Positions 9,253 through 17,117 of a stretch of 64,000 nucleotides of DNA are shown in pieces (the first letter of the stretch is position 1; every line of letters begins with the position of its first letter). The stretch spans positions 1,706,326 through 1,770,325 of the forward strand of contig NZ_CH672427.1 of the NCBI RefSeq assembly GCF_000153205.1. The letters are read 5' to 3'. This DNA is from Nitrococcus mobilis Nb-231. GTDB lineage: Bacteria > Pseudomonadota > Gammaproteobacteria > Nitrococcales > Nitrococcaceae. The position numbers were made by a program, and so were the translations under genes. Under the pieces are notes generated by a model, which saw only the letters and a list, made by a program, of their open reading frames with translations, was not told the origin of the DNA and did no database searches.

Positions 9253-11077
9253 ATGGTCGTGGACAGGTACAGCGTTGGGCGAGTACACGGCGCGCGGTGG
9301 CGCACCCTCGGCGCCGGTCTGGGTGTTGGCGTCGTACCCGGCGAGCCGAGCGTCACGCTGGCCGATCTCGGGCGCATCGAGTGCGTACCGGTAGTGGATT
9401 CCGAGCCGGCGCGGCGCTGGCAGGCGCTGATGACCGCCGAGCGTTTCCTCGGGGCCGGACCGTTGGTGGGCGCACGGCTGTGCTATTTGGTAGAGAGCGA
9501 GCACTTTGGCGAGATTGGTGCGCTGGCCTTCAGTGCCGCGGCCTGGCGACTCGCCGCGCGGGATCGGTTAATCGGCTGGGACGAGCCGGCACGCCGTACG
9601 CAGCTGGGGCGCATTGTGTGCAACAGCCGTTTTCTCATCCGCCCCACGTTGCGCATCCCGCAGCTTGCCTCGCATGTGCTCGGGCGCTGCCTGCGCCGAT
9701 TGCCTGGCGACTGGCAGGCCCGCTACGGCGAGGCACCGGTGCTGGTGGAGACCTTCATCGACCGTTGCCGCCACCGCGGTGGGTGTTATCGGGCGGCGAA
9801 CTGGCAGTATGTCGGTGACACCCGTGGGCGCGGGCGCAATGATACCGAGCATGCTCGTGCGCGCTCGATCAAGGCGATCTATGTCTATCCGCTGTGCCGG
9901 GACTGGCGCCGACGGCTCGGTGTGGCACAGACACCGACGATTGCGCCCGGTGTCGATGACTGGGCGCGCCACGCGTTCGCCCATGCGCTACCCTGGGATC
10001 GGCGCCTGCGCGAGCGGGCGATCACCATGAACCGGGACTTCGCCGGCGCATCCACCGTGCCGCTGCCGCAGGCCTGTGGCAGCCGGGCGAAGGCCAAGGC
10101 GGCCTATCGGTTCTTCGACAACCCGAAGGTCACCATGCAGGCGCTACTGAGCTCCCACCACCAAGCCACCGCCGGGCGTTGCCGGAGGCAGGGCGTGGTG
10201 CTCGCCGTGCAGGACACCACGAGTCTTAACTACACCGCGCATCCGGCCACCGAGGATCTGGGGCCGATTGGCACCACGCGCGTGCAGGCCCAGGGGCTGA
10301 TCGTCCACGATACGATGGCCTTCACCCCGCAGGGCGCGCCGCTGGGGTTGATCGACGTGCAGTGCTGGGCACGCGCGATCCCGAGACCCTCGGCCAGCGC
10401 CATCGGGGCGGCGATACCCGCCGCCTCGATGAGAAGGAAAGCGGCAAGTGGTTGGACAGCCATGCCGCGGCCACCGCGCTCCAGCAGCAGTGCCAGGGTC
10501 CGCGCGTGGTCAGCCTCGCCGACCGCGAGGGTGACCTCTACGAGCTGCTGCTCGCCGCAAAGCGGCTGGGTGCTGCCGATGTGCTGGTGCGTGTCAAGCA
10601 CAACTGCGGCCTCGCCGTCGGCCAGGGGCGGCGGCTGGTGGCCCACCTCGATGCCCAGGGCGGCGCCGGCGTGCGCGAGCTCGCCATCCCGCGCCGTGGC
10701 AAAGTGGCCGCGCGTAGCGCGCCTGGCCGTACGCTATGCCTCGGTAACCCTCAAACCACCGCGCGAGAAGCACACGCGGCCCGATGTGGCGCTCTATGCC
10801 GTGCGCGCCACCGAGATCGACCCACCGTCTGGCGTCAAGCCGCTCGCCTGGACGCTGCTGACCACGGTGGCCACCGAGATCTTCGCCGATGCCTGCGAGC
10901 GGCTTGACTGGTACGCCACGCGCTGGCAGATCGAGGTTTACCACCGCACGCTCAAATCCGGCTGCCGCATCGAAGATACGCCAGCTTGGCAGTGCGCAGC
11001 GCCTGGAGAGCTGTCTTGCGATCGATCTGGTGGTCGCCTGGCGGGTCTTCCATCTGACCAAGCAGGGTTGCGAGTAG
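9253..11077 (+). pseudogene. DUF4338 (DruA-like) domain fused to an IS4/Tn5-type transposase, decayed
   Basis: The first about 230 residues are a DUF4338-type domain (RWQALMTAERFLGAGPLVGA, PVLVETFIDRCRHRGGCYRA, then NWQYVGDTRGRGRND and IKAIYVYPLCRDWRRRL). A Tn5-like DNA-binding region follows (MNRDFAGASTVPLPQACGSR, KAAYRFFDNPKVT), then the DDE core (VLAVQDTTSLNY, ADREGDLYELL in another frame, YATRWQIEVYHRTLKSG with correct Y-R-E-K spacing). There are three frame breaks: extra bases near 10372, a compensating loss near 10710 and an extra base near 10980. The reading then ends at 11077. A matching C-terminal tail lies at 13260-13460, beyond the IS1634-type element. DUF4338 is the DruA-type domain known from Druantia systems, but here it belongs to a transposase. 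Confidence 0.8.
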
Positions 11078-11216
11078 GCCAACGCCTCGGCCAGCGTGTA
11101 CTTCGAGGACGATGAGTGGAAGGCGCTGCTGATCCGCACCGGCGCTAACCCAAGTTTAACGTCCCCAAAAATAACTTCGCGATACTCAGAGAGTTAAGAT
11201 CGGCCGCGGCGGCGAG

Positions 11217-13158
11217 TGGCACTACATTACGTTCATTTTATAAATCAGCGGGCTCACACGATTGTTTTCTGCACGCCGCCCGGGGCGGGATCGGCCCCGA
11301 GGGCCTGATAGATTCGCGCCTGATCGGGCTCGGCGCGGGTGGCCTTGCGCACGTGCAGGGTGCGGCCATCGCCGCGGTTGAACGTGGCGGTGACCCGGCA
11401 CTGGCCGGCGAGGGTATCGCGTAGCGTGCTCCAACGCTCGCAGATGCCGTGGGCGGCGAGGCAGTGGCGGATGAGCTGGACGAACTGATAGGCGAGCACG
11501 GTGATGAACAGGTGCCCCTCGGCGCGCTCTTCCTTGTGATGGAAGATCGGGCGCAGGCCGAGCTCCGATTTCAGGCTTCGGAAGACCGCCTCAAGGTCGG
11601 TGAGCATGATGTAGGTGCGCCACATTGTCTTCTCGTCCCAGCCGGTCTCGTTGCTGCGCAGGCAATAGACGCCCGGCTCGGTGACCAGAGAGCCTTTCAC
11701 GGGCAGGCGCTGCCAGTGGATCGCACGGGCGCGCTCGCCGCTGTCACCGGCGATCACTTCAATGTGGTAGTGCTGGCCGAGGCCGCGGCTTTTCTCCTTG
11801 AGCCGCCCGATGCGCTCCCAGAGCTTGTCGATGCGCTTGGTGGTGCCCCGCCGGCTGAGTCCGGTCGCAAGCTTGTCGAGCCCAGCCTCGAAGCGGTCCA
11901 TCAGGCGCCCGGCGATCGCTTGCTCCTTGCGCACGCGGCCCTCGGAGCGACAATACAGGCGCACCTCCTGGCCATCAGCCGAGGGCACTTTGAGTAGCTC
12001 CACGGCCTGCCCGCCGGCGTTGTCGAGGGTGATGGCCTCTTTAAAATCGACCGCGCGGCGGCGCTCGCGCTGACCACCAGATAGCGGTAGCCCTGCTCGG
12101 CCAGCCAGGCGAGGTTGGCCTCGGTGGCCACCCCGCGGTCCATGACCACAAGCGCGCCGGCGGGCGCCGCGAGGCCGGTGAGCATACCCCTGGAGGGTCT
12201 GCGCCTCGGCCGCATTGCCAGCGAAGACCCGCGAGCGGCGCACAAAGCCGCAGGCATCGAGCACCAGCGCCAGGGTGAGCAGCGGGCAGTCGCTGCGCCG
12301 CTCCTTGGAGTGGCCGTGGCGCGCGGCCGGATTGACCGGTGCCTCGCCCTCGAAGTAAGTGTTGGTCAGATCGTAGAGCGTGATTGTCGGGGCGAGCGCG
12401 AACAGATCGCTCACCCGGGCGAACAGATGCCCTTCGAGGGCCGCGCGGTGGCGCAGCAGGATATCGGAGGTACGGTAGAGCTGCATCGGGCTCATCGCCT
12501 CGAAGTCCACCTCCAGCAGCTCGCCGAGGCCGCTGCGCCGGGCGAGCCACTGATACGTCGCCCGCTCCGAGCCCGGGGCGGCCATGCGGGCAACGATCAG
12601 CCCCAGCGCCGCCGCACGTTGCGGGCCGGTCAGCCCCAGCGCTTGGAGCTGCTCCTCCAAGCCCGCCTGGCGCAGCGCCCACAGGGCGAGCTGCTCGACG
12701 CCCACCGAGCGCGGGCGCACCAGTGAGAGCGAGTCCACGTCCACCGACTGCACGTCACCCCCACCGCCGGGTACACCGCCAGCATCGGCCGGTGCCGGCG
12801 TACCGCCCTGCTCGGCGAGCAGCCGCGCCGCAATACGCTCGGCCTGGCGCTCGACGGCGAGCGGGAGGCCCTTCCCCTCCTCGTCGAACAGCGCCGCCTG
12901 GCCGCTGAGCCGTTGCTCGATGCGCGCACACAACGCCGACCAGTGTGCCTGCGCCACTGGGAAGTGCCGCCCCAGGTTCAACAGGGTGCGCTGGCGGACC
13001 TTACCGGCGCGCCGCTCGGAGCGCACCAGACGATACGTGACATACGACTCGCCGGTGGCCGTGCTGCGGGTCTGGGTGCGGCGGATGAACATGCCCGCGA
13101 GGCTAGCGTGGGCGGGCGCTCCGCACAAGGGATAACAACAAATATTATGGCACTACAT
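11217..13158 (-). mobile_element. IS1634-family insertion sequence with flanking direct repeat
   Basis: An IS1634-type transposase gene is enclosed by two copies of the 11-mer TGGCACTACAT (11217-11227 and 13148-13158) in direct orientation. At least part of this repeat is presumably the target duplication. The element separates the decayed DUF4338/IS4-type transposase from its own C-terminal tail, so it inserted into that older element. The exact element ends within the repeats are uncertain. Confidence 0.7.
11254..13092 (-). pseudogene. IS1634-family transposase with two compensating frameshifts
   Basis: The start is taken at MFIRRTQTRS (13092). The frame is open for about 612 residues and shows IS1634 features (VRQRTLLNLGRHFPV, SPMQLYRTSDILLRHR, LYDLTNTYFEGEAP, LEAVFRSLKSELGLRPIFHH). 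Between about 12190 and 12070 the main frame reads nonsense (GYAHRPRGARRRACG). The expected GMLTGLAAPAGALVVMDRGV, which contains the central catalytic Asp, is in the next frame. One extra G near 12187-12190 and one lost C near 12073 explain this. About 38 residues including the catalytic Asp are replaced, so the protein should be inactive as written unless these are sequencing errors. Confidence 0.8.
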
Positions 13159-13259
13159 CCAGCGCGCCACCCTCGCCACTATACGAATCAATAACTTCTC
13201 TTCGCATACACGCCCAAATCAGCCCGAAATCAGGCAGAGAGCGTTAAAGATGGGCTAAG

Positions 13260-13460
13260 GCCGACCCCCAGCCCGGCGATGAGCCCACCTTGCGCGAGGC
13301 TATGCGCTTGGTTGCTCAGCTCGGCGGCTTTCTCGGGCGTAAGGGCGACGGCGAGCCCGGCACCCAGACCATCTGGCGTAGCCTGCAGCGACTCGATGAC
13401 CTTACGGTGATGTACCGGGAGCTGACTCGGATCCTCACGGCCCGCCAACGTCCGCCCTGA
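13260..13460 (+). pseudogene. C-terminal tail of the DUF4338/IS4-type transposase
   Basis: The frame reads PTLREAMRLVAQLGGFLGRK then GDGEPGTQTIWRSLQRLDDL and ends at TGA 13458-13460. This is the typical C-terminus of the IS4/Tn5-type transposase whose body lies at 9253-11077. The IS1634-type element lies between the two parts. The junction sequence (about 13158-13259) has stop codons in every useful frame, so more than a simple insertion happened. Confidence 0.7.
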
Positions 13461-13623
13461 TGTCAGCGAACTTATGGGTAAGGGTCAGGTCTCAAACCGT
13501 GGCAGACGACCGGTTCCGGTCTAATGGAGGGCGCGGAGTCCAGCGTAGACTGCTTTGTTGCACTGCCGCACGTTCGGCCGTCACGGATTTAGGTATATAG
13601 CCTACTGATTATAAAATGCTTAT

Positions 13624-13812
13624 GACAATCACCGGGAATTGCTGTACAACGAGCACTTGCCGCAACGCGCACTGAAACACCAGACCCCGTTGCAGGCATT
13701 GCACTCTTGGCGTACTGTGCACTCAGAGTTGTTTGTCAGAAAACTAAAGAATCAGACGGGACTTTACACATTAAGCACCAGCGTCGTACACCGCGAACTC
13801 ATGGCACATTGA
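13624..13812 (+). pseudogene. IS481-type transposase C-terminal remnant
   Basis: One frame reads YNEHLPQRALKHQTPLQALH then SWRTVHSELFVRKLKNQTGL, the characteristic end of IS481/IS3-type integrase-core transposases (YNehlPqkALghkTPiqalk). Nothing of the catalytic core remains upstream. The open frame runs on to TGA 13810-13812, overlapping the start of the sigma54-type promoter that serves the next gene. Confidence 0.75.
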
Positions 13813-13817
13813 ATGCT
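13802..13817 (+). promoter_or_regulatory. Sigma54 (-24/-12) promoter of the deacetylase/ATP-grasp operon
   Basis: TGGCACATTGAATGCT fits TGGCAYRNNNNTTGCW at 15 of 16 positions, with GG and GC ten bases apart. Transcription would start near 13829, 26 bases before the ATG at 13855. Similar sites stand at 49667 and 59236 (minus). The activator is probably PrsR encoded at 42505-43872. Confidence 0.7.
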
Positions 13818-13854
13818 GTAGATTGTATGGATGGTTTAAGCATTGCGTCCCAGA

Positions 13855-14844
13855 ATGAGTGACTCCGCCCGCACGGAAGTATTTCTAACAATTGATACCG
13901 AAATCTGGTGTGAGAGCTGGTCGCGACTCGAAGAGTCGTTTCCTGATGCTTTCAGGCGGTATGTATACGGGCCAACCTCCCGAGGTAACTTTTCCATACC
14001 CATGATCCTGGATACGTTTCAGGACCATGGCCTAGCCGCCACCTTTTTCGTCGAACCGCTCTTCTCATTTCGGTTCGGACTGCCGGCTCTGGAAGAAATC
14101 ATTGGCTTGATTCTTGAAAGACATCAGGATATTCAATTACACGCTCATACTGAATGGCTAGACGAAGCAAAGCCAGCTATTTTGCCTAGGGTCCGGGAAA
14201 AAACTGCCCGTATTTGCGACTTCTCCGAGGATGAACAGGCCAAAATATTGCAAATGAGCATTGCGCGACTCCACGAGGCGGGTGCCCCGAGAGCCAAAGC
14301 CTTTCGTGCGGGAAGCTATGCGTTTGACCGTAATACCCTTCGCGCCTTGCAAAAATCGGGAATAACCATCGATACAAGCTACAATGCCGCATCCCTGGCC
14401 GGTACAGCGGACGTTGAGCCGCATCGTCTACTGTCACAACCCACGCGCTGCGACAGCGTCTACCTTTACCCAGTGACCACTTTTCATGACGGAAGTCGCA
14501 GAAACATCCGCCCCCTAGCCCTTACAGCAATTTCCTCAAAGGAAATAGAATACGTTCTGACGTATGCCGCCGATCATCAATGGAAAACGGTTGTCATCGT
14601 GCTACACAATTTCGAGCTGCTTACGCCGGACAAGACCCGTCCAGATCCAATAGTAGTCAACAGATTTCGACGGTTGTGCCGTTTTCTCGAACGCAATAGC
14701 GACCGATTCAACGTCTCCACTTTTGGATCGACATCGCCCAGCGAGAGCGCCTCTCAGCCGCCACTGCCCGTCACTTCACGATTTCAAACGGCGCTAAGAA
14801 CTTTAGAGCAGGTTCAGCGACGCATTCTGTTCAAAGGCGTATAG
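13855..14844 (+). CDS. NodB-like polysaccharide deacetylase family protein
   Basis: A 329-residue protein with deacetylase-fold motifs: an N-terminal FLTIDTEIW with the first metal-binding Asp, ILDTFQDHGLAATFFVEPLF as the second strand-helix, and IQLHAHTEWLD in place of the usual HxxxH metal site. The motif positions are altered compared with classical NodB proteins, as in capsule-locus relatives. It would modify or bind a polysaccharide, probably on the cytoplasmic or periplasmic face; no signal peptide is visible. The ATG at 13855 is preferred to the TTG at 13843. The next gene starts at the following base, so the two are translationally coupled. A sigma54 promoter lies directly upstream. 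The substrate is unknown. Confidence 0.75.
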   Translation: MSDSARTEVFLTIDTEIWCESWSRLEESFPDAFRRYVYGPTSRGNFSIPMILDTFQDHGLAATFFVEPLFSFRFGLPALEEIIGLILERHQDIQLHAHTEWLDEAKPAILPRVREKTARICDFSEDEQAKILQMSIARLHEAGAPRAKAFRAGSYAFDRNTLRALQKSGITIDTSYNAASLAGTADVEPHRLLSQPTRCDSVYLYPVTTFHDGSRRNIRPLALTAISSKEIEYVLTYAADHQWKTVVIVLHNFELLTPDKTRPDPIVVNRFRRLCRFLERNSDRFNVSTFGSTSPSESASQPPLPVTSRFQTALRTLEQVQRRILFKGV

Positions 14845-16122
14845 GTGAGTCGTCGACTCATGAAGTCCGCAGACTCATCACACTCATGCGAGTTACGCAC
14901 CCTCGTGCTAGGCATTGACACACAAATTGGGCTGACCGTCATTCGCGAACTTTGTAAGCATGGAGTCACCGTGCACGGTATCGCTTCCGATGCTACCGGA
15001 GTCGGCCTTTATTCACGGTATTTGGCTACTGGACACATCCGCAGCGAAACAGAAGATGGCATCATTCAGCAAATCAACACGCTGGCTCGACAGACTGGCA
15101 CAACTTGGCTGCTGGCCGTGGGAGAGTCGGACATCCTTCTGATCAATCGACGACGGGACGAGCTTATCGGCATCACTCCACTGATTCCGGAAGCCGATGA
15201 ATTCGCCAAAGTTCTGGACAAGCAAACAACCCTTGCGGCCGCCCGATCCGTCGGAATCATCACACCACAATCTTGGGCCTTAGATAATCTAAACGATTTC
15301 GAGAAAATCAAGCCGCAGCTGCGGTTTCCAGTGGTAATCAAGTGGCGCAACCCGCATCGAGTCGTGCGTCGTTTGGGTAAATCGGGCAAGACGCTGCAGA
15401 AATACCGGTACGCTTACGATCCGGACGAGTTAATCGAATATCTTGGTAAATTCGAGATAATCGGCGAACTTCCTTTGATCCAGGAATATTGCCCCGGATA
15501 CGGGGTGGGGCAGATGCTTTTCCTGCACGAAGGGAAGACGGTGCTGCGCTTCCAGCATCGTCGGATCGCGGAATGGCCGCCGGAAGGTGGCGCATCCGCC
15601 GTATGCGAGAGTCTGCCGATAGAAGCGCACAATGAGATGATGGCGAAGTCGGAGGCGTTACTCAGGCTGCTTGGCTGGAGCGGACCGGCCATGGTCGAGT
15701 ACCGCTATGACCCGGAGACGCAAAAAGCAATGCTCATGGAAGTCAACGGGCGCTTCTGGGGAAGCCTGCCCTTGGCACACCATGCCGGCGCCCATTTCGT
15801 CTGGCTCACGCTCGCGATAGCCGCATTCGGGCAGGTACCGGAGATGCGCCCGTATACCCCTGCGGTTCGCTGTCGATCAATAGTCCCCGAACTTAAGCGA
15901 CTTCTTCGGGTTACCTTCCATCCTGAAATGATTCAAGACAAAATGCTGCGGCCGAGTTGGCCGCACGAGTGGCTGCTATTTCTGGTCCGCTACCTCGTTC
16001 CGAGGACGTATTATTATGTTTTCTCCTTTGATGATCCGCGCCCGTTCATTATGGACAGCTGGCTCTCAGTTCGAAGGGTAGTCACCCGCCGGTTCGCTGG
16101 GGGAGCGCGTTACTTCGGCTGA
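14845..16122 (+). CDS. ATP-grasp domain carboxylate-amine ligase-like protein
   Basis: About 425 residues from GTG 14845, or 420 from the ATG at 14860 (MKSADSSHS). The N-terminal part is a Rossmann-like preATP-grasp domain (LRTLVLGIDTQIGLTVIREL). The ATP-grasp fold follows, with FPVVIKWRNPHRVVRRLGKS (ATP-binding Lys), PLIQEYCPGYGVGQM and a metal/ATP-binding MLMEVNGRFWGSLPLAHHAG (about 285-305). Relatives ligate an amino group to a carboxylate and often sit in surface polysaccharide loci. It directly follows the deacetylase and should share its sigma54 promoter. The last 57 bases overlap the end of the convergent phosphatase gene. The substrate cannot be told. Confidence 0.8.
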   Translation: MSRRLMKSADSSHSCELRTLVLGIDTQIGLTVIRELCKHGVTVHGIASDATGVGLYSRYLATGHIRSETEDGIIQQINTLARQTGTTWLLAVGESDILLINRRRDELIGITPLIPEADEFAKVLDKQTTLAAARSVGIITPQSWALDNLNDFEKIKPQLRFPVVIKWRNPHRVVRRLGKSGKTLQKYRYAYDPDELIEYLGKFEIIGELPLIQEYCPGYGVGQMLFLHEGKTVLRFQHRRIAEWPPEGGASAVCESLPIEAHNEMMAKSEALLRLLGWSGPAMVEYRYDPETQKAMLMEVNGRFWGSLPLAHHAGAHFVWLTLAIAAFGQVPEMRPYTPAVRCRSIVPELKRLLRVTFHPEMIQDKMLRPSWPHEWLLFLVRYLVPRTYYYVFSFDDPRPFIMDSWLSVRRVVTRRFAGGARYFG

Positions 16123-16713
16123 ATCACCTGCTCTCGCCGCCCACGAGGGCCGTGCCCGTTGCCACGCCGCGACCAGATTATCAACGGCAGACTCTACAAC
16201 GCGAAAGCAGGTATTAAAATATTCCAGCGACAGTCCCGCAGGATCGTGAATGTGAGGCCGCCGCGGTGTCGCCCATAGGCCCAGAAGAACAACCTGAGCA
16301 CCCGCCGCGCGCGCCACGGGTTCGATGCGCCGAGCTTGACGGACTTCCATCACAAGCAGAAGGTCTCCCTCCTCGATATTGAAATCGCTCTGATCCGTGG
16401 AGCGATGCTCGCCAAGATCATATCCCCGCGTGTGCGCGGTGGAGATCGCATCCACATTCGCACACATGCCTGTCGATGCCGAGAGACCAAACGAAAGCCC
16501 CTGAACGCCCTTTCGCCGCACAACGGCCTCTGCATAGGCACTGCGGCAGACGTTACCAAGGCAGACAAAAACGAGCCTCTTCACGCATGCAAGATCCGTG
16601 TTACTAAAACGCTCCAACCGACCCACCGCCAGTTCGAACCATGCCAGGCAGAGGCGAATAAAGCCTCTGTGAGTTCCGAAAGGAGTTCGAACCCAACGCT
16701 TCCATAGCTCCAT
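16066..16713 (-). CDS. Low-molecular-weight protein tyrosine phosphatase
   Basis: It carries the P-loop VFVCLGNVCRSAYAEA (C-x5-R-S) and the general-acid loop HIHDPAG, so it is a cysteine-based LMW-PTP. The partner is probably the locus tyrosine autokinase at 36169-37068: in Wzz/Wzc-type systems the kinase and phosphatase cycle controls polymer length. The phosphatase core starts at about residue 43 (VKRLVFVCLGN, GTG 16584). The upstream extension to ATG 16713 contains a hydrophobic stretch and may be real or an artefact of start choice. The gene ends inside the 3' end of the convergent ATP-grasp gene. No RBS decides between the starts. Confidence 0.85.
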   Translation of the reverse strand: MELWKRWVRTPFGTHRGFIRLCLAWFELAVGRLERFSNTDLACVKRLVFVCLGNVCRSAYAEAVVRRKGVQGLSFGLSASTGMCANVDAISTAHTRGYDLGEHRSTDQSDFNIEEGDLLLVMEVRQARRIEPVARAAGAQVVLLGLWATPRRPHIHDPAGLSLEYFNTCFRVVESAVDNLVAAWQRARPSWAARAGDSAEVTRSPSEPAGDYPSN

Positions 16714-17117
16714 AATGCCTTACTTCCTAAACGTTTAAATTGAATCGACGGATTTGCATCACTCGCATGGTGAACGGGTCAGCTAGCAACCGTCCGATCA
16801 CCGCTTGTGCCAATTATAGCGTCAAGCATTTACGGTGGCGCGGCTCCTGGCAACACTCGCAGACAAAATTAGCTTAGCAGTGCGAAAAAACCACCGGAGC
16901 AACGCGCAACGGCCTGTTTCGCAGGCGATGATTCGGTTAGAGTATTCAACTGATACCTCGTTTGCGACTCAGGCAAACAGAAGCACTTCACCGACGTATG
17001 TGCCCAAAGGCTGGAGTCAGGAACAATTGCTTAAGGGATCGCGCAGCGAAATCGCTCATAGAACCTTCGGGGTGTTCCAAGGAAGCCCTCTGTTTTGGCA
17101 AGAGCTGGAGCGCCGAT
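16714..17117. other. 404-bp intergenic region without a recognised gene
   Basis: It holds the promoters of the divergent phosphatase and kelch genes. It is richer in A+T than its neighbours near 16720-16760. The open frame that extends the kelch gene upstream (from 16962) has no signal peptide and no family-like sequence. I see no clear sigma54 site or hairpin. Confidence 0.4.

Noticed and set aside
9093-9818. Plus-strand 241-codon frame overlapping the DUF4338 region
   Set aside because: Arg/Ala-rich out-of-frame reading of the DUF4338 domain; only its first part is unique and shows no motif.
9253-10000. Druantia anti-phage system (DruA-like domain)
   Set aside because: The domain is fused to transposase motifs, the gene is frameshifted and no other Druantia gene is near.
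12115-12726. Plus-strand frames opposite the IS1634-type transposase
   Set aside because: Shadow frames with high Arg/Pro/Ala content and no start signals.
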